Shown: positions 11,459 to 24,095, counted from the first letter of the stretch. The stretch is DNA of 64,000 nucleotides from Papaver somniferum (GCF_003573695.1 NC_039361.1:92336149-92400148); one strand, 5' to 3'. The notes: generated from the sequence alone by a model not told the origin. Program-made: numbers and translations.

Positions 11459-13033
11459 TTAGATAGTAATGAGGCGAACAAAATATGCACTTCTTCTGTC
11501 ACAAGATGACATATGAAGACTTGTTGGATAAATAGAATTACCTCGTCTAACTCTGATTCTTTTAGACATTTTCTTCTTGTACTCAGACGTTTGCTGGTTC
11601 TCCAGAGTCAGACTCATCCTTTGCATGTTATTTTGAAGTTTGGTAATTCTTTTGTTGTTCCTCTTGAATTTCCAACACTTACTTTGAACATGACTTGCAC
11701 TTCCACAAAAAGAGCAAAACAGTGAGGAGTTTTTTCTTTGTAGAGATGACTCATATTTATCACAACTTACAAAATCAGTTGTTCCAGAACCGGCTGGAAC
11801 AAATGAGTTGATTGTGCCCACTGTCTTATTTTTGAACCCTAAACCTTTTGTGTTTCCAAAAACCTTTTGACCAAATAACATTGCTGAAATTTTGTCGGAG
11901 CTTCTTGTCAACCTTTGCAGGTCACACTTGAGCGAATTAATCTCTTTTTCTTTCAGAGATAGGGTTCTGGTAAATTCATCATTAAGACAGACAATCTCAA
12001 GAGATTTCACCTGAAGTGATGATTCAAGTTTCTCCAACAAAACTTTTAGTTGAAGATTTTCCTTGTGAATTTCTTCACTTTTATCCAAGAAAGCTAAAAT
12101 CTCAGTGTTAGACTCACATTCCGAACCAGAATTTGAGTTAATGGAGACTTCTGCCGAGAGAGCTGAAAATTCTGAACATACTTCAGGAGTATGTATATCA
12201 TTGACACACTAAGATATTTCTTCTTGAACTGAATCATCAGAGAGAGAAAGCAGTCTCTCGGATCTCTCTCTTTTCTTCATAATATCCTTGATCTTTTGTG
12301 TAGTCGACCTATTAGGGACAGATTGATTAAAACAACACTCATCAGCCCATGACAAGTTAGAAGCTTCTATTGTAATGGTCACACCATTGAACGTAGACGT
12401 TCTGACTGTATTCTGATCATGATCAAGTAATTTTAACTTTCCAAGAAGAGAATTTCTGAAAATAGTATCAAGGTTATTTTCCTCAATGATATCATGCTTA
12501 TTAGAGTAGTATCTGGATGGCAGTGATCTGAGAATTTTCATCACAATGTCCGTTTCAGAAATAGTCTTACCCAAAACAAAATATGCATTAACAATTTCAG
12601 ACACTTTGTGATTAAACTCATCAAATGAATCTTTGTATGCCATACGAAGGTTTTCCCAATCAGAATTTAGGTTTTGCATCCTAGCTTTCTTTTCACAAGT
12701 ATTCCCTTTAAATACGGTTTCTAAGATATCCCAAGCATCTTTAGACCGAGTACACGTAGTCACATGGTGCTGAAGATCTGGGGTAATGGAATGAATAATA
12801 GCATTTAACCCGTCAGAATTTTGCTTTGCAGCGAGAATCTCGGCAGGACACTAATATCCTTTGGAACAGTTGCATCGCCTTCTGCAAAAACCGGAGGATT
12901 ATAGCCATTAACTACATAAACCCATGATTGAAAATCATGTGCTTGAAGAAAGGCATGCATATCAATTTTCCACCATAAGATTTGAGCCATCGAAGACTGA
13001 TGGTACGTTTATGGAGATAGCACTTCTGTCCAT
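11459..13033 (-). pseudogene. gag: gag (UBN2-type core plus CCHC knuckle), family A copy 1
   Basis: A capsid-like gene starting at ATG 13033-13031 (MDRSAISINVPSVFDGSN), 51 bp downstream of the PBS. The N-terminal part is split by frame changes near 12.98 and 12.79 kb. From 12763 the frame is open except for one TAG at 12211-12209. The UBN2-like core is clear (AWDILETVFKGN, SFDEFNHKVSEIVNA, ILRSLPSRY). A Glu/Lys/Leu-rich coiled-coil stretch follows (ENLQLKVLLEKLESSLQ), then a zinc knuckle CSFCGSASHVQSKC at 11675-11716 (C-X2-C-X4-H-X4-C, all ligands present). Gag proteins of this type package retrotransposon RNA into virus-like particles. The total is about 525 codons. No pol frame follows. Confidence 0.85.
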
Positions 13034-13083
13034 ATTCAGATCGCTACAAACACAGACTTGTAAGGCCTCTAATGTGTTTGCAT

Positions 13084-13095
13084 GCTCTGATACCA
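13084..13095 (-). other. Primer binding site, family A copy 1
   Basis: The minus strand reads TGGTATCAGAGC two bases inside the 5' LTR. This is complementary to the 3' end of plant initiator-Met tRNA. Confidence 0.9.
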
Positions 13096-13097
13096 AT

Positions 13098-15575
13098 TGA
13101 AAAAGCGGGGGTCTAACAACCACACCCAATATTTCTTTTGGCAATCTGAATAGACAAACTCCAGTATATACTTTCAAGAGAATCAACTAGACAGTTAGAC
13201 TCATCAATCTAGAGAAAAGTATATCAAAGAGTTTTATATCTCTATATCTCAATTTAATCTGCAATCAGCAAATAGGAATTTGCGATCCCGATTGAATATA
13301 AGAGAAATAACTTGAACGGTACCAAAGACCAACATTCAAGGATCAATCAATTCCAATCAACAACCAAAGGTTGAATTTACCAATTGATCGATTCAACGCA
13401 CAACCTGTAATATTTCAATTATATAAAAAATATAATGCGAAAAAGAAATAACACAGACACCAGAATTTTGTTAACGAGGAAAACCGCAAATACAGAAAAA
13501 CCTGGGACCTAGTCCAGATTTGAACACCACGTTGTATTAAGCCGCTACAGACACTAGCCTACTACCAATGAACTTCAGAATAGATTTTAGTTGAACCTTA
13601 ATCAATCTCACACTGATTCAAGGTACAGTTGTGCTCCTTACGTCTCTGATCCCAGCAGGATACTACGCACTTTATTCCCATAGCTGATCTTACCCACAAC
13701 CAAGAGATGCTACGACCCAAAGTTGAAGACTTCATAAACAAATTTGTCTCACACAAAAAAGTCTATAGGAATATATAAATATGTCTCCCACAGAAATATC
13801 TACGAGTTTTGTTCTGTCTTTTGATAAATCAAGGTGAACAGGAACCAATTGATATACCAAACTTATATTCCCGAAGAATAACCTAGAAATATCAATCACC
13901 TCACAATAATCTCATTATATGGCAGTGAAACAAGATATTGTGGAATCACAAACGATGAGATGAAGATGTTTGTGACAACTTTTTATCTTGTCTATCGGAG
14001 ATTAAATCTCGAGCCAATCTTAGAGAAGATAATACCCAAATACGATAAAAACAACAAGATCAGATCACACAACTATGGAGAAAATAGTTGGGTCTGGCTT
14101 CACAATCCCAATAAAGTCTTTAAGTCGTTAACCTACAGGGTTTCATGAAAAACCTAAGGTTAAAGTAGAATCGACTCTAGCTTATACAACTATTATCACA
14201 CATGAGGTATGGGGATTATATTTCCCAGTTGCTAGAGTTATCCTTTATATAGTTTTTGAATCAAGGTTCAATCACTGTTATCTTGGTAACAAAGCATTCA
14301 ATATTCACCGTTAGATGAAAACCTGATTAGATTCAAGCTAATATCTTCCAACCGTTAGATCGAACTTAGCTTGTTACACACAAATAAAATGTACCTTCTT
14401 TTAGGTTTAGTAACCGTACCTAAACGTGTACACCATGTTGGCTCAACCATAGTTAACCGAGGTTAGCTATATGAACACTCTCATATCAACCTTATTCATC
14501 TTAACCATAACTAGTTCAAATGACTCAAATGAAACTAGTTAAAGAGTTGTTCAATTGCTATATTCTCATAGAAGTATACAAGAACACAATTGAAGGAAAA
14601 TCGGTTTGATTCACTCAAATCAATTCATGAACATTATATCCACGGTTTGAAAAGAATGCATTCCTTAATATATAAACATAGTAGTTCATGAGCCAACCGA
14701 TTTTATAACTTTAACCACTCAAGTATGAAAACGAGTACGCATACTTAAGTAGCCGGTCTGAGTTTGGGTTCGCCAGTATGCAAACGGGTACACATACTTA
14801 GTACACTTCCAAAACCCAACAAAAACTCCTGGATCTATACCTTACGCAAGTATGCGTACCGGTATGTGTACTTGGTACACGGAATTTCACAACTACAAGT
14901 ACGCATACTGGTATGCATACTTTAGTTCCAGTCATGGATCACATACATGCAAGAACGCACACTATGTTTATAATCCAATGATGGTTAAGTATTCTAAACT
15001 CTTATTTCAATCATTTAAACTTTCTTAGAAGATGAAAACAACCATTTTCACACAATATTAGCATCAAAGCAATTTTCAAGTTATTGAAATAATTATAATG
15101 AAACATTCCCAGTCTACACCAAATGAGTGTATCACACAAACCATGTAAGATGTTTCTCAAGGATTTTCATATGATCATCTTGGTTGAAGCGAAAGCTTAC
15201 CAACACATATTCCGAGAAATATGTAAGCGAGTTAAACTCAGCTCGAAATCTCAAATGTGTATAATCGACAACTATATAGTAATACGACTTTTGTGTCAAT
15301 ATAGGAGATAGAGTAGAAATATACTTTCCAAGTGATAGATGAGTTTTAGTCTCCACATACATTTTGTTGATGAAGTTTCACAAGCTCTCCTTAGTAGTTC
15401 TTTGTCTTTAATTGATGAATGTCGTGAAGTCTAATGCTCAACCACACAATTTATCCTAGTCCAACACATCACTATAAGTAGACTAGAAATCAAGACTTAT
15501 AGTTTTGATCACTAACATTGACAAACAAGCTTGAGATAGCAACGCTTGCGAGTTCGACCGAGCAGTGCTCTAACA
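13098..15575 (-). repeat. 5' LTR of family A copy 1
   Basis: A 2478-bp LTR matching 3436-5910 along its whole length with scattered substitutions and small indels. A TATA box (ACTATATAAAGG, minus strand) lies at 14245-14252. The U3 palindrome array is at 14722-14922. AAATC follows immediately at 15576-15580. This LTR would drive transcription of the element. Confidence 0.9.
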
Positions 15576-15580
15576 AAATC

Positions 15581-16865
15581 GTTCTTGAACTTCCATCTGG
15601 TAAACCTTCTTAATGGCTTGTAAAGTTTCATCATCTTCTGCAGCAAATTTTATGTTGGATTTCTGCATTTCCTTGCCCCATTCCAGGGCTAGATGAGCTC
15701 CTCGGGCTGCTATGTCTTCTCTGTTGAGTCCAATTGTTGTGTCCTTGTAGTTCCTTGCTCCCACACATTGTCCTGAAAAGGACATAGCAACTAGAGCATA
15801 GTTAGTATAGAGGGGTAGATCACCATTAACATTGTTATTATATACTCCCCAAATACTACTACTAATAGTGATTCCAAAATTTTCCTTATGATGTCTTATG
15901 AGCCTAGCATTTCTTGTATGTTGATCATTGTTGGTACCCTAATAGTACAGATTGTTCAGAATATGCCTGGATTATTTATCACCCTGGTAAAAGAGCAAAT
16001 ATGTTGAGCTATTTTCAAAGCAGTATTGTCAGCAGAAGGGGTGATATTCCTGAAAACCATATCACATCTGGCTTTCCAAATGAATCAACATATAGTAGCA
16101 AAAGCTGCACTCCAGCTGGTAGTAGGATTGTGAGGAGTGAACCAGCTATTAAGCCAGTCATGGAAACAACAGAAGGTACTGAACAACTGATGAGAACTCC
16201 CAAAATAAAATCCCCATACTTCAGAAGCAGCATGGCATGTTCGGAGGGCATGAGGTATATCTTCTTGAGCACTCTTGCATATATTACAGATTGGGTCAAT
16301 GTATGTCAGAATACTAGCATTCTTGGAATTGGTTGGAAGTATGTCATGAACACTTTTCCATATGAATAACTGAATAGCTGGAGATGTATTAAGTTTCCAA
16401 TTTTTTTCCCAAGGAGAAGTGAAAAAATCATTAACATACTTATCAGCAATATGCTTATCATATAGAGATTTAACAGAGAAAACCCCTTTTTTAGATAGTC
16501 TCCATGTTATTTTGTCTTCAGAATTGATGCTGCGATGAGTAAGAAGGATATGTTGTTGAACATCTTGGGTGAACCATATGGCTAATGTTTCTTGATCCCA
16601 ATCACATGTGGTATTCAAAAGTTGATTGACAGTGCTGAGGTTGGAGGGGCAGTTAGGGGTTTTTGGAAGGATGTCAATTTGACCATCAAACCATATGTCC
16701 TCCCAAATGTGAATTTGGTTACCATTCCCAATCTTCCAAATGTAGTACTTTTGGATGTTAGCAATTCCTTCAAGAATACCATTCCATATCCAAGAATCAG
16801 AAGGTTTAGGTTTGGTATCCATCCTTATGACTTCTTGGATCAGGGAAACATCACTACTGCGAAAT
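15581..16865 (-). pseudogene. LINE ORF2 C-terminal part (zinc-binding RT domain and RNase H-like), 5'-truncated
   Basis: The upstream part of the LINE split by family A copy 1. The frame 16822-16085 shows the plant L1 ORF2 tail: SDSWIWNGIL, IGNGNQIHIWEDIWFDG, KGVFSVKSLYD, a block LFIWKSVHDILPT, and a zinc-binding array CNICKSAQEDIPHALRTC. After several disruptions the frame 15785-15581 gives an RNase H-like segment (ARGAHLALEWGKEM) that resumes at 3430. The polymerase domain is absent because the LINE is 5'-truncated near 16.86 kb, where family A copy 2 sequence begins. Confidence 0.8.
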
Positions 16866-17180
16866 TTTCAAAAGTTCATTTTATCTTTCATCAATATTTG
16901 CATAATGACACAATAGACTTAACTTTTGAAAATATATGAGATAATCATAGTTCACCGACGTAAACACAACATATCCCATAAAATATTTTTGCAATCTATA
17001 AAACCAATAAATATTAATACTGCAAAATCATGTTCCAAATAACTTAGAATATAAATAAATAAATCTAAAAACATTGCAAGATGAAAATCGTTCAAATAGC
17101 TATGTGTAATCATAAATAATGCTATTCCAAACCCTAGTTATCCTTCTTAAACATAAGAATAAATTCTCATAAGAAGTTTC

Positions 17181-18873
17181 TTAGACATTAAGATTCTTGA
17201 AATATTCTTTATCGTCCCCGAACTCCTTGTCGTCAACGGACATTGGAACATAAGGTTCATGAAGAAAGGAGTCAATTCCAACAAACCTTCTCGACTGATG
17301 TCGAACCATGGCCTTCTGAATTTCAAGAGATCTTAGAATAATAGACTTTATTTGCTGCATCTTCATCCTTGTTTCTTTCAACTCTTCAAGAACACCAGAA
17401 AACTTTTGAACATTTGAGATGTTAGCCCTTGGTTTCTTTATATTCTTCCTTTTTTTCTTTAAAGTTGTAGAGGAATGGGATTTATCTTTTTCCTTCATGA
17501 TCGATGGTGAAAAAGTGGGGGTCTAACAACCTCACCCAATATTTCGTTTAAGAAATTTGTATGGAGTAACTCCAATATAATTCTGAGAGCACCAACTAAT
17601 AAAGCAAGCTCAATCAAGAAATATATCCAAGAGTTATATCTCTATTTCTTAATGTAATCAGGAAATCAAATAGATAGAAATACGTGAGCTTGATTATTAT
17701 AAGAAAAAACTTGGACGGTATCAACAACCAATATCCAAGTGTCAATCAATTCAATCAACAACCAATGGTTGGATTCACAACTGATTGAACTTACGCATAA
17801 CCTGTGATATTTTAATTATATAGAAAACATAATGCGGAAAAGAAATAACACAGGCACCAGAAGTTTTGTTAACGAGGAAACCGCAAATGCAGAAAAACCC
17901 CGGGACCTAGTCCAGATTTGAACACCACATTGTATTAAGCCTCTACAGACATTAGCCTACTCCAAGTTAACTTCATACTGGAATGTATTTGAGATCTAAC
18001 CAATCTCAAACTCAGTTAAATTTCCGGACATCAACTTTACGCCAGTACACATACGAGTATGCATACTAAGTTCCCGGATTTTCATTAACCAACTAGTACG
18101 CGTACGGGTATGCATAGTATGGTTCCCGGACTTGGAATAACATGCAACAGTTTAGCATACAAGTACGCATACTGTTCTATATCCAATCATGGTTAATTAT
18201 TATAAACTCTCATTTCAATCATTGAAACATTCTTAGAAGACGACAATAGCTGTCTCACACAAACTATTAGCTTCAAAGCAATTTTCAAGTGATCGAATGA
18301 TCAATACGAAACATTCTAAGTCTACATCAAATGACTGTCTCACACAAATCATGTAAGATGTTACCAGGCGATTTTCACATGATCATCTTTTGACTTTCGT
18401 CAAGAATATAAGATGAACTTGGTTAAATTGAAAGATCACCAACACATATTTCGAGAAATATACAAGCGAGTTAAACTTAGCTCGAAATATCAAATGTGTA
18501 TAATCGGAGTCTATATAGCTATACGACATTTGTCTCAAATATGAGATAGAGTAGCTAGACTTTTGAGTGATAGATGAGTTCAAGTCTTCACATACCTTTT
18601 GTTTATGAATTTACCCAAGCTCCCCTTAGTAGTTCTTCGTCTTCAATCGATGAACACCGTGAATCCTAACGCTCAACTACACTTACTATCCTAATCCGAG
18701 GCTTAGCTATAAGTAGACTAGAAATCAAGACTTATAGTTTTGGAAACTAAAACTTGACAAACAAGATTGAGATAGCAACGCTTGCGAGTTCGACCAAGCA
18801 GTGCTCTAACATATGGCTTAACAATCATATTAACATCTTTTCCATCAGAAGATATGATGCTTGGAGTCTCCAT
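17181..18873 (-). pseudogene. Second ORF of family A copy 2, split by a solo LTR
   Basis: Exon-like parts 18873-18812 and 17507-17181 flank the solo LTR. Removing the LTR and one target duplication restores a single frame of about 128 codons that starts METPSIISSDGKDVNM and ends at TAA after KNLNV. The protein is lysine-rich near its start (TLKKKRKNIKKPR), then helical with heptad-like Leu/Met/Ile spacing (VLEELKETRMKMQQIKSI), with an acidic end. Position, length and composition match the second ORFs of copies 1 and 3, but direct sequence identity looks low. The function is unknown. Confidence 0.65.
17508..18811 (-). repeat. Solo LTR nested in family A copy 2
   Basis: A 1304-bp LTR with TG...CA ends. 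No PBS or polypurine tract adjoins it. Flanks are GATGG (17503-17507) and TATGG (18812-18816), a 5-bp target duplication with one mismatch. It is a shortened family A LTR: about 1.2 kb spanning the TATA region is missing, and the palindrome array at 18040-18175 is kept. It splits the second ORF of copy 2 exactly, so it arrived after that element. Confidence 0.8.
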
Positions 18874-19504
18874 AAGGATATGGGATTCTGACAAATACAC
18901 AAGACAGTAGCTCCACAAGCAGTCTTTTGATGAAAAAAGTATTAGAGGAGGAAAAAGGAATGTAGGGTTACGGAACCTATATACAGAGTAAATACGGCTC
19001 ACGTCTGATCAACACACATTACCTTCAAAAGGGTAGAAATATCGATTTTAACCCCATTTTCTTAACCAAGAGAAAAAAAACTCTTTTCAACACCATTTGA
19101 GGATATGAAAAAAAACAATATATTATTCAGAATTCAAAAATTCAAGGAAAGACAATCTAAAATATTTCTGACCTTAGAACCCGACAGTGCATAACTCTTG
19201 TCTCTTTTAGAACTGCGGGCACATGAGACAAGATGCACCTTTAACACAATCAGATTGTGTTGGGATGAAAAATAATCTGTTCACCATAAGATTCCTGCAC
19301 GAAAATTTCAATACCCCCTTTTGTAGATCGTTTAGACCTAGTTATTTTTTGTCAAGATATAAGTTTTTCGTTAGAAATCAACTTCTTAGGGGGTGAGTTA
19401 AATTTACATAACTCAGATGGATTCGATTTAAGAACAAGTTTGAGCTTGTTTGCTAATCGGTTTGATCTCCATTGCAGTTTGTTGGCATATCTTACTTTGT
19501 GTTT

Positions 19505-20850
19505 TTACTTGAAATAATTAGAGAGTTCATGACCCTTAATAGTACAATAAGAACGTGTCAATGTGGAGGATGGTTCAGGCACCATAGACGAACATGCTGC
19601 TAAACAGATTGAAGTACCTGAAACATGTGAGATAGAATTTTCAGTAGATAGAGTAAAATCCATTTTATCCTCCAAAGTGGTCGAAGAAGTTTCTCCAAAA
19701 AGAATATCAAGATTGATGTAGGTATTGATGCAATTATCAAAAGTAATACTTTCGCCAAGGAGTGATGTACTTGATTTTTCATCTTCGTTTGAATCATAGT
19801 GATCATACATTTCATCAAGAGTTGCAACAAGACCTTTGTTTCCAGTGTATTTTCTACGATTTGGACACTCATTAGCAAAATGACCAAAATCTTTACACTT
19901 GAAGCACTGTGGCATATCCTCATCATCAATGTCGACCGTGTCTCTGTTTTTAGGAGGAACACGATCATGAGGTTTAACTGATGATCTGGGTTTATCTCTG
20001 GTGAACCGTTTACTTCTCTTTAAAACAAGATCTTTAAACTATGTTGTGAGCAAAGAGACTGATTTGTCAAGATCTCCATCTGATGAATCAGTCTCAATAG
20101 GATCATCCAGAGAGTTGCCAACACTTTTACTTTTATCAAGTAATTTAGTGTTCTTTTGTGCTTTGAATGCAATATCCTTTCCAGATTTGGATATATGCTC
20201 ATGATCAAAGATCTTTAACTTCCCAACAAGTGTATTTCTGGAAAGCGTTTCAAGGTTATTTCCTTCAACGATGGCATGTTTCTTAGAATCGTATCTAGCT
20301 GGCAGAGATTTGAGAATTTTCATCACAATGTCCTTTTCAGGAATAGTCTTACCCAATGCAAAAGATGCATTAACAATTTCAGACACTTTGTGATTAAACT
20401 CATCAAATGAATCTTCATCAGCCATACGAAGGTTTTCCCAATCAGAATTTAAGTTTTGGAGCCTAGCTTCTTGTTCAAAGGTATTCCATTCAAATACGGT
20501 TTACAAGATATCCCAAGCATCTTTAGACCGAGTGCACATAGTCACAACTGAAGATCTGGGGTAATGCCATGGATGATAGTATTTAACCCGTCAGAATTTT
20601 GCTTTGAAGCGAGAATCTCGACAGGATCATACTCACCAATATCCTTTGCAACGGTTACACCGTTTACTGTAACTAATGGAGGATATACCCATTAACAACA
20701 CGAACCCATGATTGAAAATCACGGGCTTGAAGAAAGGCACGCATATCAATTTTCCACCATAAGTAATTCCAGCCGTCGAAGACTGGCGGTACGTTTATAG
20801 AGATAACATTTTGTCCATAGAGTCAGATTGCTACCAACACAGACTTATGA
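19505..20850 (-). pseudogene. gag: gag of family A copy 2 (degenerate)
   Basis: Frames 20425-20039 and 19915-19505 preserve the UBN2-type core (DSFDEFNHKVSEIVNA, LKSLPARYDSKKH) and a complete zinc knuckle CFKCKDFGHFANEC at 19865-19906. The N-terminal part between 20425 and the PBS has stops and frameshifts, although related peptides remain. The tail is acidic and Ser/Thr-rich. The spacing of knuckle to core differs from copy 1, so copies 1 and 2 belong to diverged subfamilies. Confidence 0.8.
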
Positions 20851-20869
20851 GGTTTTAGCGTGTTTGCCC

Positions 20870-20881
20870 GCTCTGATACCA
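20870..20881 (-). other. Primer binding site, family A copy 2
   Basis: The minus strand reads TGGTATCAGAGC two bases inside the 5' LTR, as in copy 1 (initiator-Met tRNA). Confidence 0.88.
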
Positions 20882-20883
20882 AT

Positions 20884-23436
20884 TGAAAAAGCGGGGGCAT
20901 AAAACCACACCTAATAATACGTTTGACAATCTGTATGGACTAAACTCCAATATAATTCTGAGAGGACCAACTTAAAAGCGAGCTCAATCAAGAGATATAT
21001 CAAAGAGCTTTATCTCTTTCTCAATACAATCAGCAAATTAAACAGATAATAATCAGCGAGCCTGATTGATATGAGAAATAACTTGGACGGTACCAAAGAC
21101 CAATGCCAAATTTTCAATCAAGTTATATCCAACAAACAAGGTCGGGTTTATCAACTGATTGAACTACGGACAACCTGTGATATTTCAATTATATAAAAAA
21201 TATAATGCGAAAAATAAATAACACAGACACCAGAAATTTTGTTAACTAGGAAACCGCGGATGCAGAAAATCCTCGTGACTTAGTCCAGATTTGAACAACA
21301 CACTGTATTAAGCCGCTACAGTCTCTAGCCTACTACAAGTTAACTACGGACTGGAATGTACTTGACCCCTAACAAAGTCTCACACCGATTAAGGTATTGT
21401 CGCGTTCCTTACGCCTCTAGAACCACGCCAGATTATGGGCACTTGATTCCCTTAGCTGTTCTCACCCACAACTAAGAGTTGCTAAGACCCAAAGTCGAAG
21501 ACTTATAAACAAATATTTCTCCCACATATATGTCTATTCTTTATTCGGTTTTTGTTCTGTCTTTTGATAAATCAAGGTGAACAGGAACCAATTGATAATC
21601 CGGTCTTATACTCTCAAAGAGCATCCTAGAAATATCAATCACCTCACAATAACCCAACTGATTGACATAAAAGTTTACTGCAGAATCACAAGAGTCTGAG
21701 ATGAAGAACTGTTGTGATTACTTTTTATATCTTACCTATCGGAGATAAATCTCGAGCAAATCTGGGAGAAGATAGTACTCAAGCGATAGAACAAATAAGA
21801 TTATAATACGCAACAACATAGAAAATAGTTGGATCTGGGTTCACGAATCCTAATGAAGTCTTTAAGTCGTTAACCTAATATGGTTTTGGTAAAAACCTAG
21901 GTTAAAGGATAATTGACTCTAGTATGCAACTAGGAACACACATAAGTGTGGGGATTAGGTTTTCCCATTGCTTGAGTTCTCCCTTATATAGTCTTTCAAA
22001 TCAGGGTTGCTTATAATCAAAGCTAAGATAGCTTAGTAACAAAGCATTCAATATTCACCGTTAGATGAACTCCTGATTTAAGATTCAAGCTAAGTCTGCT
22101 TAAGAATAAAGAAATCAATATTCACTGTTAGATGGTCTTAGATTGTTACACACAAATGAAATATACCTTCATTTAGATATGGGTAACCATACCTAAACGT
22201 GTATATTGAGTTGGCTCAATAACAGTTAACCGAAGTTAGTCGTCTTGTCTTACCACATTCATTTAACACTTCTAAATGAAATATGATGATTAACCAATAA
22301 TGAAAGATAATCAAATGAATGTAATTGTGTTTCAAATAGAGTTGTTCAATTGTTCACTATCTCATAGAAATATATATGAACAAGTTGAAACAAAATCGGA
22401 TTGATTCGTAATTCTACAAAGTACTTATACAAGAATCAATTCATGAACATTAAGTACGGTTTGCAAACATTGCATTCCTAAATTCATAAATGTTTTAGTT
22501 CATGAGTATGAGAATCATACTTAACCAATGTGTTTGCAAACCAGGTACGCGGACAACAACTCTAGACCTTGGCCTTGTCCAGCCGTTCGCAAACCAGGTA
22601 CGCGAACAGCCGTCCCGGACCTAACTCAGGAAAAACCGTTCGCATACTAGGTACACAAACAAGGTTCTTGGACCTTTACAGGTAAAACCGTTCGCATACT
22701 AGGTACGCAACCCGGACTTGAATTATAACAATACAATTCGTATACTAGGTATGTATACCGTGTTGTATCCAGACATGGTTAATTGTTCTAAACTCCCATT
22801 TCAATCATTGAAACATCCTTGGAAGACGAAAATGGATGTCTCACACAAACCATTAGCTTCAAGTAATTTTCAAGTGATCGAATGATCAATACAAAACTTT
22901 CCAAGTCGACATCAAATGATTGTCTCACACAAATCATGTAAGATGTTTCAAGGCAATTTTCACATGATCGTCTTTTGACTTAATATTTAGTTTCCAACAA
23001 ATAAATTGTTTCCAACTAACCTCGTCAAGAATAATAATGAACATAGTTAAAGAAAAAAGCTTCCAACACATATTTCGAGAAAAAGATAAGCGAGGTAAAC
23101 TCAGCTTGAAATATCAAATGTGCATAATATAAAAGTATATATAGCTATACGACTTAGTCTCATTAGAATATAGAATAAAATAGACTTCTGAGTGATAGAT
23201 AAGTTTTAGTCTCCACATACCTTTTACTGATGAAGTTCCTCTAAGCTCTCCTAAGTAGATCTTCGTCTTCAATCGATGAATGCCGTGAATTTTAAAGCTC
23301 AACTACACATTCTATCCTAATCCAAGACATAACTATAAATAGACTAGAAATCAAGTATGTAGTTGTGATCAACTAAACTTGATAAACAAGATTGAGATAG
23401 CAACGCTTGCGAGTTCGACCGAGCAGTGCTCTAACA
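20884..23436 (-). repeat. 5' LTR of family A copy 2
   Basis: A 2553-bp LTR with TG...CA ends, clearly related to the copy 1 LTRs but more diverged. A TATA box lies at 21984-21991 (minus strand). Its U3 array at 22515-22760 uses a different palindrome unit (TTCGCAAACCAGGTACGCGAAC and variants), where copy 1 has GTATGC...GCATAC units. Confidence 0.85.
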
Positions 23437-24095
23437 AAAACTGATAAAGAAATGCACTTAAAGAGTTTGATAGAGGACCACGATATACTTGAGGTAAATA
23501 ATTCATTGTTAATTAAGAAATATGAGGATTCGTTACAAGGTTTGTCTAATCATTTGCATTATTCTATATCTATTGATCATTTCCATCTAATCGAAGTAGA
23601 TTCTCAAAGAGTTGTTAACCCGACTTTTAGGAAAATACCTCACTTAGAATTTGAGTTGTGTGCTTCCAAAGTCTTAACGTATTATTTTACTTCTAAATAT
23701 CCACCACTTGATGTTTTTGATTCTAACATTGTGCAGGTTCACTGAGAGGAACCCGACGAAATTCCCTTATTTTATGTTCTCTATCTACTACGGAGTGTAG
23801 AAAGGACTAAGTGTGGTGGAAACTTCAATAAAGTGATAGCTTCAGTATTTATATCTTGTGCGAACATTTTTGTGAAGCTGTTGTTAGAAATGCAGATATT
23901 TTCTACCCAGACTGCCAGATTCTCAAATTGTTGGTGTATGGCCGATAACAAGAAGGTCAGTCTGAGGACGTTAAACTAAATAGGAGTAAACCTATTGGTT
24001 TTATATTCTCTATCCTTTTAATTTATTTTTTCTTGTATTGCATATCATATTAGGATTGCCCACCTTGATTTTACTTTGGATTACTTTATTACATT
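23437..24095 (+). pseudogene. Remnant retroelement-like ORF
   Basis: An open stretch (to the stop at 23745) with a readable continuation, after stops, to about 23990 on the plus strand. It encodes peptides such as TDKEMHLKSLIEDHDILE, YYFTSKYPPLDVFDSNIV and LLRSVERTKCGGNFNKVI, followed by the tract TCTGAGGACGTTAAAC. Similar arrangements occur near the 3' end of plant Ty3 elements, so I suspect a Ty3 remnant. I do not recognise a defined domain. Confidence 0.35.

Larger units (their letters stand above)
3436..15575 (-). mobile_element. LTR retrotransposon family A, copy 1 (complete, non-autonomous)
   Basis: A 12.14-kb element with two long LTRs (3436-5910 and 13098-15575), both TG...CA. Identical 5-bp target duplications AAATC lie at 3431-3435 and 15576-15580. 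A PBS follows the 5' LTR and a polypurine tract precedes the 3' LTR. Reading 5' to 3' on the minus strand, the interior has a decayed gag with UBN2-type core and CCHC knuckle, a small second ORF, a ~1.1-kb tandem array, a nested poly(A) retroposon on the opposite strand, and a conserved non-coding 3' region. No protease, reverse transcriptase, RNase H or integrase motif is visible. The element therefore needed enzymes from a partner. The iMet-type PBS and the UBN2-type gag with CCHC knuckle suggest the Ty1/copia superfamily. It inserted into a LINE. Confidence 0.92.
16866..23436 (-). mobile_element. LTR retrotransposon family A, copy 2 (3'-truncated)
   Basis: A minus-strand relative of copy 1. 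It has a 5' LTR at 20884-23436, a PBS, a degenerate gag, a second ORF and the start of the untranslated 3' interior (16866-17180 matches 8210-8545). It stops at the LINE junction near 16866, so its polypurine tract and 3' LTR are missing. A solo LTR (17508-18811) is nested in it. No polymerase genes are visible. With no 3' LTR, a target duplication cannot be tested. Confidence 0.8.

Noticed and set aside
13084..13095. tRNA gene end
   Set aside because: Only the 12-base complement of a tRNA 3' end is present beside an LTR, which is a primer binding site.
17508..18811. 3' LTR of family A copy 2
   Set aside because: It has no polypurine tract next to it. Near-identical 5-bp flanks and a frame that rejoins when it is removed show a nested solo LTR instead.
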